A stretch of 64,000 nucleotides of DNA from DATFMH01 sp035267045 (GTDB lineage Bacteria > Bacteroidota > Rhodothermia > Balneolales > DATFMH01). The DNA lies in NCBI GenBank assembly GCA_035267045.1, contig DATFMH010000226.1, forward strand, positions 1 through 64,000, read 5' to 3'. Positions 9,083 to 17,391 of the stretch are shown here, in pieces. The notes below the pieces were generated by a model. The model searched no databases, had not been told where the DNA came from, and saw nothing but the letters and a program-made list of their open reading frames with translations. A program made the position numbers and the translations under genes. The stretch's first letter is position 1, and each line of letters starts with the position of its first letter.

Positions 9083-10427
9083 TCCTGCAAAAATAATATC
9101 CCGTCATTCATGGGCGAAACATACGGCCGCTCTCTTGATACTGATTGGAGTCATGTCCCTGATTCAATATTTTTTTCAATTGGAAAAATACGATTCCGGA
9201 TATGCCATGACGACAATGCTACTTGGATTTATTATGCTTGTCGCTTATATAGCCGGTTTATTAGTCTCTGGTTATGGATTACCGAAGATCACGGGTTATC
9301 TGTTGACAGGTATATTGTTTGGGCCCTCTGTTTTTGGATTTGCCACCTCAAGTATGGTAAGCAATCTGAAGCTTATTAATGGTATGGCCGTGGCCTTAAT
9401 TGCACTGACGGCTGGTGGAGAAATAAAATTAAACCGGATCATGCATATCAGGAAACCATTATTATTTATTGTGATGATTTCAATGATATTGGTCTTTGCG
9501 GGAATATTCATTCTAACACTGCTAATCGGTCCACAGTTGGCTTTTTTGGGTGCAGGGACTTCTTTCCTTGAGATTACTTCAATCGGGTTACTTATGGCAA
9601 CGATTTTTATGGCTTCGTCTCCAACAGTAGCAATAGCTGTGATTAACGATACGGGAGCTAAAGGAAGAGTGAGTGACCTCATATTAGGAACAACAGTCAT
9701 AAAAGATATGATTGTTGTTATCGTGTTTGCCATAACCATATCATTTGCTGTTGTGATGAACGATCCGGGGACGAAGTTTGATTTTTATGCTTTGTTTGAA
9801 GCCATAGGCGAAGTGTTTTTATCCTTACTGTTGGGCGTTTTCCTGGGCTGGCTTCTTGGCCTTTATACAAAAAAGATTGGTTTGGAGATGGTCCTCATAG
9901 TTTTGGGCTTTTGCCTGCTTGTTGCCGAACTTGGTTTAAGTTATCATCTGGAACCATTATCTATTTGCCTGGCAGCCGGTTTTTATATTGAAAACTTTTC
10001 AGGTCAGACGGGTGACGAATTGATTAATGCCATCAAAAAATTGTCTTTACCGGTGTATGTTGTTTTTTTCTCGGTGGTCGGTTTAGGATTAAAACTGAAA
10101 ATGCTGACTGCGATGTGGTCTGTTGCATTTTTATATGTTTTAGTGAGAGGATTACTTACTTTTATCGGTACGATGGCGGGAGCCCGATTGGGTAAAGCCA
10201 CACCGAAAATGATGAAATACGGGTGGATGGGTTTTATATCACAAGCAGGGGTATCTCTTGGCTTAGCCGTTACCATAAGCAGGACATTTCCCGGATGGGG
10301 ATCCAAACTGGAAATGCTTATCGTTGCTGTTGTGACACTTCATGAGATAGTAGGCCCCGTATTTCTGAAATATGCTCTTGATAAATCAGGTGAAACACAC
10401 GTCGAAGAGGCTGCTGCCGAAAGTTAA
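9075..10427 (+). CDS. Cation:proton antiporter (CPA2/Kef-like)
   Basis: The 450-aa protein has about thirteen membrane helices of the Na+/H+ exchanger fold. Diagnostic segments are GYLLTGILFGPSVFG (helix 3), AGGEIKL, SSPTVAIAVINDTGA, and GTTVIKDMIVVIV, in which the lysine-aspartate pair sits at the usual ion-binding site. A C-terminal tail of about 20 residues is acidic (HVEEAAAES); there is no RCK/TrkA-N domain. It likely exchanges Na+ or K+ for protons across the inner membrane. Its start lies inside the preceding antiporter gene (8-base overlap). Substrate cannot be read from sequence. Confidence 0.85.
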   Translation: MIDPAKIISRHSWAKHTAALLILIGVMSLIQYFFQLEKYDSGYAMTTMLLGFIMLVAYIAGLLVSGYGLPKITGYLLTGILFGPSVFGFATSSMVSNLKLINGMAVALIALTAGGEIKLNRIMHIRKPLLFIVMISMILVFAGIFILTLLIGPQLAFLGAGTSFLEITSIGLLMATIFMASSPTVAIAVINDTGAKGRVSDLILGTTVIKDMIVVIVFAITISFAVVMNDPGTKFDFYALFEAIGEVFLSLLLGVFLGWLLGLYTKKIGLEMVLIVLGFCLLVAELGLSYHLEPLSICLAAGFYIENFSGQTGDELINAIKKLSLPVYVVFFSVVGLGLKLKMLTAMWSVAFLYVLVRGLLTFIGTMAGARLGKATPKMMKYGWMGFISQAGVSLGLAVTISRTFPGWGSKLEMLIVAVVTLHEIVGPVFLKYALDKSGETHVEEAAAES

Positions 10428-10442
10428 AAAAAGTTTATAAGG

Positions 10443-10462
10443 GGTGACATAATGTTGTCACC
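10443..10462. terminator. Hairpin after antiporter pair
   Basis: GGTGACA (10443-10449) and TGTCACC (10456-10462) form a 7-bp stem with a 6-base loop, 15 bases after the antiporter stop and about 50 bases before the next gene. No T-run follows, so it may be a processing site or an operator rather than an intrinsic terminator. Confidence 0.45.
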
Positions 10463-10509
10463 TATGGGTAATAACTTGGTCATAAACATTAACAAAAAGG
10501 AAAAATATT

Positions 10510-10833
10510 ATGACTACGGCAGTAAAATTATATGACCAGGCATTACCGGAACCAACACCAAATCTCAGGAAAATTGAAAGCAACCGTTCGGATGAGGATC
10601 AGGTTTTAAATGGTATTTATGATGCTATGGGCTGGGGTGATTTGCCCTATCGGCTGAAATTTGAAATAGCTTTGGATGTTGTCGGTTATTATGATGAATT
10701 GCGGGGTATGTATTCAACCCGTGATCCATTTGTTTTAGCCCGGAGAAAAAGGGTCGTATATTGGATCAATAATTATCGCGAAGGCAATTGCAGCCTTGAA
10801 ACAGTGATTGATGCCTTGAAAATATCCAATTAA
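10510..10833 (+). CDS. Conserved-looking hypothetical protein, 107 aa
   Basis: I do not recognise this family. The protein is soluble, starts MTTAVKLYDQALPEP, and has a helical core rich in aromatic residues (AMGWGDLPYRLKFEIALDVVGYYDELRGMY) followed by a basic helix with RRKRVVYWINNYREG. There is no signal peptide and no membrane segment. It has an AAAAGGA-type site upstream and stands alone between the antiporter pair and guaB. The single cysteine and aromatic pattern give no functional clue. Confidence 0.7.
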   Translation: MTTAVKLYDQALPEPTPNLRKIESNRSDEDQVLNGIYDAMGWGDLPYRLKFEIALDVVGYYDELRGMYSTRDPFVLARRKRVVYWINNYREGNCSLETVIDALKISN

Positions 10834-10892
10834 TATCTGGAATGATTTCATGCATTTGGTGAAAGCATATATAAGTTTATCAGGGCTAATAC

Positions 10893-10971
10893 GTTTAGAT
10901 TAATATTCATGGTATATATCAGTAGGGATTTTTAATTGATATCCTTATTTTAATGAAACTGTAATCTAAAC
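10893..10971. promoter_or_regulatory. Long-range inverted repeat in guaB leader
   Basis: GTTTAGATTA (10893-10902) and TAATCTAAAC (10962-10971) are exact reverse complements, 59 bases apart, ending 9 bases before the guaB ATG. Nested GGATTTTT/GATATCC segments lie between them. If transcribed, the arms could close a stem next to the start codon; a purine-responsive leader is an attractive but unproven reading. It does not match a riboswitch I know. Confidence 0.35.
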
Positions 10972-10980
10972 CATCAATGC

Positions 10981-12468
10981 ATGAAACCAATGCTTGAAAC
11001 CACCCCCGATAAGAAGATTACCAGGAGTGGACTTACATACGATGATGTCCTGCTAGTTCCGGCATATTCTAATGTATTACCTCGTAACGTTGATACCAGC
11101 GTTCAGCTTACTCCACGCTTGAAACTTAATGTTCCCATTTTCAGTGCCGCAATGGATACGGTCACCGAATACCGGTTAGCCATTGCTTTAGCTCGTGAAG
11201 GTGGATTAGGGATACTTCATAAAAATATGAGTATCGAAGAGCAAGCTGAGCACGTCCGGTTGGTAAAACGTAGTGAGAGTGGTATGATCGTTGATCCTGT
11301 TACACTTACTGAAGAAGCCGTTGTCAGAGATGCACGAGCTCTTATGAAAAAACATAAGATTGGTGGTATCCCTATTGTTGATAATAACAATAAATTGCTT
11401 GGGATAGTGACGAACCGGGATCTGAGATTCGAGCCCAATATGGATAAGAAATTGGGTTCCATTATGACTCGCGGAAATCTCATAACAGCGGAAATAGGAA
11501 CAACACTCGAAGAGGCTGAAAAGCTATTACAGGAATTCAAGGTCGAGAAACTGCCTATAGTCGATGAGTCCTATAAACTGGTTGGTTTAATAACTTTCAA
11601 AGATATAGAGAAAAAGAAAAATTTTCCTAATGCCTGCAAAGATCAGATTGGAAGATTAACGGTAGGTGCTGCTGTCGGTATCACTGATGATACCATGGAT
11701 AGAGTAAAAGCTCTGGTAGATGCCGGTGTTGATGTCATTACCGTTGATACGGCTCACGGACATTCAGAAGGCGTTTTACAAACCATACGCAAAATTCGCA
11801 AAGAATATCCTGATTTGGATATCATTGGCGGCAATATTGCTACAAGATCTGCCGCTGAAGCTCTGGTGGATGCCGGCGCGACAGTCGTTAAAGTTGGTGT
11901 TGGTCCCGGTTCCATATGTACCACCCGAATCGTAACAGGTGTGGGTGTCCCTCAATTGAGCGCCATTATGGAAGTGGCACAATTTACGAAGGAAGCCGGT
12001 ATCGGACTGATAGCAGACGGTGGAATAAAACAAACTGGTGATATTCCCAAGGCTCTTGCTGCAGGTGCCACTGCTGTGATGCTTGGTTCGATGTTTGCCG
12101 GTGTTGATGAAGCACCCGGTGAAACCATAATTTATGAGTCCAGGAAATTCAAATCATACCGTGGTATGGGTAGTTTGGGAGCTATGGCTAAAGGAAGCAA
12201 AGACCGGTATTTTCAGGATGTGGAAGAAGATATTAATAAACTCGTTCCGGAAGGAATTGAAGGACGGGTTCCTTATAAAGGCTTCCTAAGTGAGGTAGTT
12301 TACCAAATGGTTGGCGGATTACGCGCTGCCATGGGGTATTGTGGTTCTAAAACCGTCCTCGATCTGCAAAATGCAGAATTTGTCAAGGTATCCTCATCAG
12401 CCATGAATGAAAGTCATCCGCATTCCATACAGATCACCAAAGAGGCACCTAATTACTTTTTGAGATAA
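10981..12468 (+). CDS. guaB: IMP dehydrogenase
   Basis: Converts IMP to XMP with NAD+, the committed step of GMP synthesis. The 495-aa protein has the TIM-barrel core interrupted by two CBS domains (about residues 103-215). The catalytic cysteine is Cys313 in GPGSICTTRIVTG; the flap and phosphate-site motifs YRGMGSLGAM and IADGGIKQTGD are intact. A second ATG three codons downstream is an alternative start. The gene is monocistronic or leads the next glycosyltransferase; the intervening 75 bases contain a hairpin. Confidence 0.98.
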   Translation: MKPMLETTPDKKITRSGLTYDDVLLVPAYSNVLPRNVDTSVQLTPRLKLNVPIFSAAMDTVTEYRLAIALAREGGLGILHKNMSIEEQAEHVRLVKRSESGMIVDPVTLTEEAVVRDARALMKKHKIGGIPIVDNNNKLLGIVTNRDLRFEPNMDKKLGSIMTRGNLITAEIGTTLEEAEKLLQEFKVEKLPIVDESYKLVGLITFKDIEKKKNFPNACKDQIGRLTVGAAVGITDDTMDRVKALVDAGVDVITVDTAHGHSEGVLQTIRKIRKEYPDLDIIGGNIATRSAAEALVDAGATVVKVGVGPGSICTTRIVTGVGVPQLSAIMEVAQFTKEAGIGLIADGGIKQTGDIPKALAAGATAVMLGSMFAGVDEAPGETIIYESRKFKSYRGMGSLGAMAKGSKDRYFQDVEEDINKLVPEGIEGRVPYKGFLSEVVYQMVGGLRAAMGYCGSKTVLDLQNAEFVKVSSSAMNESHPHSIQITKEAPNYFLR

Positions 12469-12486
12469 TAGATACTATTAAAATTA

Positions 12487-12524
12487 AACCATGACCGGAG
12501 ATATAATCTTCTTCGGCCATGGTT
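12487..12524 (+). terminator. Hairpin between guaB and glycosyltransferase
   Basis: AACCATG (12487-12493) pairs with CATGGTT (12518-12524), extended by CCG/CGG across one mismatch. It lies 18 bases after the guaB stop with no T-run, so termination would be partial at best. Confidence 0.4.
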
Positions 12525-12543
12525 CACTTTATGGTGGAGGTTC

Positions 12544-13833
12544 ATGTCAGGGATGAAAAATGTGCTGTTCATTGTTTATTATTTTCCTCCCATGGGCTCC
12601 AGCGGGGTTCAGAGGCCCCTGAAGTTTATTAAGTATTTACGAAATTATGGTTGGAACCCGATTGTTTTAGCTCCACAACCGGGAGCTTATCACACCTTTG
12701 ATCAATCCCTTCAGGAAGAACTCGATTCGTTAGAAGTGGAAGTTCACAGGGTTGACGCTAAAACGCCTTTCCATTATCTGGGTAAATCACCCCAAACAGT
12801 TAATTTTATTCCCGATCGTATTGCCCGGTTAGGAAGATTAGCATCCTCGTTTTTCTGGCTGCCCGATAACAAAACGGGTTGGATAGCGCCGGCTGTACAA
12901 AAAGGGGAGGAGATCATACACAATAATAAGATCGATCTGATTTTTTCGACGGCACCTCCGTATAGTAATCATCTAATAGCTACAACACTTAAGAAAAAAT
13001 ATCAGCTGCCGGTTATACTCGATTTTCGTGATGATTGGTTGGAGAGTCACCTGATTACCTACCCGACTCGTTATCATAAGAAAAAGATGGCTCGAATAGA
13101 GCATGAGTGTTTAAATCATGCCGATGCCGTTACCGTTTTAAATAATAAAATGATTGAATCTTTTCGCTCGCGCACCGACAATGATAAACCTATTTACCTC
13201 ATAGAACAGGGATTCGATCCTGATGATTTTGATTACGAACAGCGAGAATTGACAACTGAGATCAAGCCCGTTAAAATGCGTTTCTTATACAGCGGTATCT
13301 TTTATGGGGATAATCAACCGGATCCGTTCCTGAAGGCTCTGTATATCGCATTAGAGGAGAAGGATGAAATGAAAGACGATATTGAGCTAATGTTTCAGGG
13401 TGGTTTGGAACAGCGTCACCTCCAACTGATAAATGAACTTGGTCTGAAAAATTTGACCCATAATCTTGGTTATGTACCACACCGGGAATCAACCAATAAT
13501 TTATTGAAAGCAGACGTATTGTGGTTGATTGTGGGTATGAGAAAAAATTATGAATATGTAACAACCGGTAAATTTTTTGAATATATCACAACAGAAAAAC
13601 CCATTTTAGGTTTAGCAAGAGAAGGTGTTCTTACTAGATACCTTGAAAATTATAAAGCAGGTTATATAGCCCACCCGGGAAATATTGATGAAATAAAAAA
13701 AGTTATCCTTGAGATTTATACCGATTGGAAAGAAAAACGGTTACCTTCGCCTGATGAGGAATTTATCAATCGTTTTAATCGAAAAAAAATTACAGAAAAA
13801 CTGGCTAAAATCTTTACGGAACAAGTCAGCTGA
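12544..13833 (+). CDS. Glycosyltransferase family 4-like protein
   Basis: The 429-aa protein has a GT-B fold. The N-terminal motif YYFPPMGSSGVQRPLKF (acceptor side) is typical of GT4 proteins in cell-surface glycan synthesis, as are DFRDDW around residue 160 and the donor-side GKFFEYITTEKPI stretch near residue 345. A strong GGAGG precedes the ATG at 12544. It is cytosolic with no membrane helix. The acceptor and sugar are unknown. It is separated from guaB by a hairpin and from the M23 peptidase by 147 bases, so it may be its own unit. Confidence 0.8.
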   Translation: MSGMKNVLFIVYYFPPMGSSGVQRPLKFIKYLRNYGWNPIVLAPQPGAYHTFDQSLQEELDSLEVEVHRVDAKTPFHYLGKSPQTVNFIPDRIARLGRLASSFFWLPDNKTGWIAPAVQKGEEIIHNNKIDLIFSTAPPYSNHLIATTLKKKYQLPVILDFRDDWLESHLITYPTRYHKKKMARIEHECLNHADAVTVLNNKMIESFRSRTDNDKPIYLIEQGFDPDDFDYEQRELTTEIKPVKMRFLYSGIFYGDNQPDPFLKALYIALEEKDEMKDDIELMFQGGLEQRHLQLINELGLKNLTHNLGYVPHRESTNNLLKADVLWLIVGMRKNYEYVTTGKFFEYITTEKPILGLAREGVLTRYLENYKAGYIAHPGNIDEIKKVILEIYTDWKEKRLPSPDEEFINRFNRKKITEKLAKIFTEQVS

Positions 13834-13980
13834 CCGGATATTTCAAGAATAGTTCAATATTTGTAGAAGTTCTATTAGAGAAATTCTGAAAAAAGTATAA
13901 GTTTGATTAGATTTGCAACGGAAACCTGATTTGTTGGTATATCAAAGTATTAAATACAATTGGACTACTAATTAATATAA

Positions 13981-14847
13981 ATGCTCGATTTTTTAAAAAC
14001 ATTATTCTCTCTGCGCAAAAAAAACCTCACTCTGGTATTACTAGAGGAGAGTGAACCTGACGATCCAAGGTATTTCAATTTTCGCCCGCAACAATTGCTG
14101 CATTTGATACTCTATATAGTTGTAGTTTTGTTTATAATCTTTGTTTTTCTGTTCTCATATACTCCAATGGGAAATATTGTAGCAAGTAATAGGGACAGAG
14201 CCATAAGGGATTCAGTTGTTCACTTAAGCAAACGATTGATAGCACTTAATGATTCATTAGATATCAGGTCGCAGCAGTTGCATGATATAATAAATGTGAT
14301 TGCAGGGAATGAGGATACGACTTTTTCTATTACTCAAAATAGTAATGTCAATCCTTTATATGTACAGCAACAATCGCAGCAACTGATACCACCACCGAAC
14401 GAGCAATCGAATGCTAACGACCAATTTATAGATAATGAAGATATATTAAACTCGGATATATTAAGAAATGCACCCGAATTTCCGACAAACCCACCGGTTG
14501 ATGGTACTTTAACTCGTGGTTTTGAACCGCAGGAAGGACATTACGGAATCGATATTGCCGCAAAAGACGGTACCTATATTAAAGCTATTGCCGATGGGGT
14601 GGTCATTAATACGGAATGGACATTTAATTATGGTTACGTAGTTTATATTCAGCATGGCGGCGGTTATATTACTATTTACAAACATTGTTCCAATTTGGTT
14701 AAAAAAGGGGGCGATATCGTGCTTAAAGGGGATATTCTCGGTACTGTGAGTCAATCGGGTTTGATAAGCTCGGGCCCGCATGTACATATCGAGATCTGGC
14801 GTAACGGTATAGCTTTAGATCCGACTAAATATCTGATAATTCATTAA
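13981..14847 (+). CDS. M23 family metallopeptidase, membrane-anchored
   Basis: A short cytosolic N-terminus is followed by one membrane helix (about residues 40-60), a coiled or low-complexity Q/N-rich linker (110-150), and a C-terminal LytM/M23 domain. Zinc ligands are intact: His187 and Asp191 in GHYGIDI, and the HxH pair His267/His269 in GPHVHIEIW. It should cut peptidoglycan cross-links in the periplasm. The bactofilin gene follows after 24 bases; this pairing is a known arrangement in bacteria where bactofilin positions an M23 enzyme for cell-shape control. A TAGATTTG element about 70 bases upstream resembles the Bacteroidota -7 box. Confidence 0.92.
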   Translation: MLDFLKTLFSLRKKNLTLVLLEESEPDDPRYFNFRPQQLLHLILYIVVVLFIIFVFLFSYTPMGNIVASNRDRAIRDSVVHLSKRLIALNDSLDIRSQQLHDIINVIAGNEDTTFSITQNSNVNPLYVQQQSQQLIPPPNEQSNANDQFIDNEDILNSDILRNAPEFPTNPPVDGTLTRGFEPQEGHYGIDIAAKDGTYIKAIADGVVINTEWTFNYGYVVYIQHGGGYITIYKHCSNLVKKGGDIVLKGDILGTVSQSGLISSGPHVHIEIWRNGIALDPTKYLIIH

Positions 14848-14871
14848 AAAAGATGAAACGATTAAAATACT

Positions 14872-15321
14872 ATGTTTAATAACCCCAAAAACCAAAAGGC
14901 TAATAAGATGGAAGCATCAAAACATCAACCCGCAATAAATATGATCAGTCAAGGTACTGAGTTACGGGGCTCAGTCAATACTAAAAATGATATACGCATA
15001 TCCGGTAAAATTGACGGTGAAGTCAGAGCCGAAGGTAAAGTCATATTAACAAACGACGGCTTTATAAAAGGAGATATTTATGCAAGTGAAGCCGATATCG
15101 CAGGTAAAGTTGATGGAGAAATAGTAACCTCAAAAAAACTTGTTTTACGCCAATCGGCCAGTATAACCGGTGATATCAACACTCAAACATTACTTGTAGA
15201 AGAAGGAGCTGTTTTTGAAGGAGCTTGCAAGATGTCTAAAACCATCAATCAGGATATCATTCGAAATGGTACCAGTAATAATAAAAAGAATAGCGAATCC
15301 AAAACGGAAGTGGTTCAATAA
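14872..15321 (+). CDS. Bactofilin (polymer-forming cytoskeletal protein)
   Basis: The 149-aa protein has the short right-handed beta-helix repeat of bactofilins (DUF583): repeated G-x-[IV]-x-G-x-[IV] turns from about residue 27 to 125 (ISGKIDGEVRAEG, IKGDIYASEADIAG, ITGDINTQTLLVEEG). Disordered charged tails flank the core. Bactofilins polymerise without nucleotides at the membrane and recruit wall enzymes; the adjoining M23 gene fits. The atpZ ATG follows the stop codon with no gap, so it is co-transcribed with the ATP-synthase genes. Confidence 0.93.
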   Translation: MFNNPKNQKANKMEASKHQPAINMISQGTELRGSVNTKNDIRISGKIDGEVRAEGKVILTNDGFIKGDIYASEADIAGKVDGEIVTSKKLVLRQSASITGDINTQTLLVEEGAVFEGACKMSKTINQDIIRNGTSNNKKNSESKTEVVQ

Positions 15322-15558
15322 ATGCTGTTCGATCCCGGAAACCTGAGAAAATATAATGAATATATTGGTTTGGGGGCTGAAATCGCTGCGGCAATGGTTG
15401 TTCCTTTACTTATCGGTACGTATATCGATAAACGTTTCAATACATCACCGTGGGGAAGTATAATAGGTGTTTTACTCGGGTTTCTGGGAGTTTTTAATGC
15501 GATCTATAAGGTGGTGATTCGCGCAAATAAGAGAGATGATGAAAAAGGGGAAAAATAA
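15322..15558 (+). CDS. atpZ: AtpZ/AtpI-family ATP synthase accessory protein
   Basis: The 78-aa protein has two membrane helices, the first with AAAMVVPLLIGTYIDKRF and the second with GSIIGVLLGFLGVFNAIYK, as in AtpZ/AtpQ proteins that precede Fo genes. These may help ion supply or c-ring assembly. The first codon directly follows the bactofilin stop; the end overlaps the next gene by 23 bases. Confidence 0.85.
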   Translation: MLFDPGNLRKYNEYIGLGAEIAAAMVVPLLIGTYIDKRFNTSPWGSIIGVLLGFLGVFNAIYKVVIRANKRDDEKGEK

Positions 15559-15961
15559 CGACTACAGTTTTAAAAACTTTATTACCTATGTACTTGGATT
15601 GGATATAATTTTAATTATCCTTACAGGATACCCTCTTTATAGTACATATGGATTAGGCAATTTCTTGTCAGCTTTTTTGGGTTTGGTAATTACTTCCCTG
15701 AACGTAATATCAGGTTACTATTTCATAAGTAAATATTTTGACCGTTCGACCAATGTTTTCATGAAAGTAATATTCGGAAGTATGGCTGTACGATTAATTT
15801 TATTAATGCTTGTCATCATCGCAGTAATTTTATTTATAAAAATTGATCAATTTAGTTTTATAATTAGTTTATTTATTTCATATATTTGCAAATCTGTGAT
15901 CGAAATCTATTTCATAAACAAAAAAAGCCAAAAACAGCGGTTTAGAACTACATCGGATTGA
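15536..15961 (+). CDS. AtpI-like membrane protein of ATP synthase operon
   Basis: A 141-aa protein with four predicted membrane helices and a basic C-terminal tail (KKSQKQRFR). Its position between atpZ and atpB, overlapping both (23 and 4 bases), makes it the equivalent of the ATP synthase I gene, although the sequence is only weakly similar to AtpI. A role in c-ring assembly is inferred from position. Confidence 0.65.
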   Translation: MMKKGKNNDYSFKNFITYVLGLDIILIILTGYPLYSTYGLGNFLSAFLGLVITSLNVISGYYFISKYFDRSTNVFMKVIFGSMAVRLILLMLVIIAVILFIKIDQFSFIISLFISYICKSVIEIYFINKKSQKQRFRTTSD

Positions 15962-17052
15962 TGATACAAAACTTTAGGAGAGTATTTCTTACTGGACTAT
16001 TACTGATTCTGGGAGTGCAGTTAGCCATTGCGGCTGAGGGGCCGGGTAATGATTCTAATCAGATAGATATTCAAGGTAAATTAAGGAATGAATATTTCCT
16101 GGATTTTTCACCTGTATTTGGAAAAATCCAGCTGCCAAGAATTATTTATGATAATAATGGACTCCATTTTTTCAGCAGTACTACCGCTGCTATCAATGGT
16201 AATAGTGGTCTAACAGACGAATATTACGAAGAAGGACACTCAAAAATTATTAAAAATGGTGTCATTCAGCCTGTAACTTATGAACTGGTAAAAGACGATG
16301 GCGGGCATATTATAGCAGACTTTTCACTGTCGGTGGCTATTGTCTATTTTATGTTGAGCGGTTTTCTCGTGCTCCTGGTTTTTATATATCTCAATAAAAA
16401 ATATAGTGAAGGTGTTGGTCGGGAAACAGAACCCAAAGGGGTCCTGCAGAATATGTTTGAGACAATAGTCATTTTTGTCAGAGATGAAATCGCCCTAACA
16501 AATATTGGTCCTGAAAAATATCTAAAATTTACACCGTATCTTTTGTCGGCATTTTTCATGATCCTGTTCATGAACCTTTTTGAACTAATACCATGGGGAG
16601 AATCACCGACAGCAAACTTAACAGTGACGGCAGCATTGGCTACAGTTACTTTTTTGGTAACACAGTTTAACGGATCCAAGGATCACTGGAAAGAAGTTTT
16701 CTGGTTCCCGGGAGTACCGGTATTCGTAAAGCCAATTATGGCGGTAGTAGAATTTCTGGGGTTGTTCACAAAACCTTTTGCCTTGTGTATCCGGCTCTTT
16801 GCTAACATGGCGTCCGGTAAAGTCTTGATATTAAGTATGATCGGACTCATATTTGTGTTCGCAAATAAGTTTGGAGCCGGTATGGCATATGGAACATCTC
16901 CCATATGGATAGTGATGACGCTGTTCATCTATATGATTAAATTACTAGTAGCCTTTATACAGGCGTATATCTTTACTATCTTGTCGGCACTATTTATAGG
17001 ATTAGCCACTGCCGAACATGAACATCACGATGCGGAACCTGCGCATCAATAA
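15958..17052 (+). CDS. atpB: ATP synthase Fo subunit a
   Basis: The 364-aa membrane subunit a carries the proton half-channels. An N-terminal signal-peptide-like segment (to about residue 26, AIAA) and a long periplasmic insert precede the conserved core; this extension is usual for Bacteroidota-type AtpB. The core has five or six helices, with the essential arginine in LCIRLFANMASGK (about residue 278) and FIQAYIFTILSALFIG near the end. A His-rich tail (HEHHDAEPAHQ) closes it. ATGA overlap with the preceding gene. Confidence 0.96.
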   Translation: MMIQNFRRVFLTGLLLILGVQLAIAAEGPGNDSNQIDIQGKLRNEYFLDFSPVFGKIQLPRIIYDNNGLHFFSSTTAAINGNSGLTDEYYEEGHSKIIKNGVIQPVTYELVKDDGGHIIADFSLSVAIVYFMLSGFLVLLVFIYLNKKYSEGVGRETEPKGVLQNMFETIVIFVRDEIALTNIGPEKYLKFTPYLLSAFFMILFMNLFELIPWGESPTANLTVTAALATVTFLVTQFNGSKDHWKEVFWFPGVPVFVKPIMAVVEFLGLFTKPFALCIRLFANMASGKVLILSMIGLIFVFANKFGAGMAYGTSPIWIVMTLFIYMIKLLVAFIQAYIFTILSALFIGLATAEHEHHDAEPAHQ

Positions 17053-17121
17053 GTTTTTTTGTAAAAACAAATACATATTCCATTAATTCAAATCTAAAAA
17101 TAAAATAAGGAGTAAAATATA

Positions 17122-17340
17122 ATGGACATGGCATATTTAGCAGCAGGCCTGGGAGCCGGTATCGCTGCAATCGGTGCGGGAATTGGTATTGGACTTATCG
17201 GTAAAGGTGCAATGGACGGTACTGCACGTCAACCGGAAGCATCCAATGATATTCGTACATCAATGCTTATATCCGCAGCTCTTATCGAGGGTGTTGCACT
17301 CTTTGGTGAGGTTATCAGTTTCCTGTTAGCCATCAAGTAA
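17122..17340 (+). CDS. atpE: ATP synthase Fo subunit c
   Basis: The 72-aa hairpin of two membrane helices forms the rotor ring. The glycine-rich first helix, the polar loop ARQPE (residues 35-39) and the ion-binding Glu56 in ALIEGVALFGE are intact. The residues around Glu56 do not show the Na+-binding T/S-x-x-Y pattern, so proton coupling is most likely. AAGGAG lies upstream of the ATG. Confidence 0.97.
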   Translation: MDMAYLAAGLGAGIAAIGAGIGIGLIGKGAMDGTARQPEASNDIRTSMLISAALIEGVALFGEVISFLLAIK

Positions 17341-17391
17341 ATAAGCGATATTTAACGTATTTTAAAAAACCATTAATTCAGCATTGTAAAA

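Noticed and set aside
9296..9739. 147-codon frame on the minus strand
   Set aside because: Lies opposite the second antiporter; the low-complexity Ile/Asn/Thr composition is the mirror of membrane-helix codons.
10834..10980. Known purine riboswitch before guaB
   Set aside because: I could not fit the conserved loops of the guanine/adenine class; only an inverted repeat is supported.
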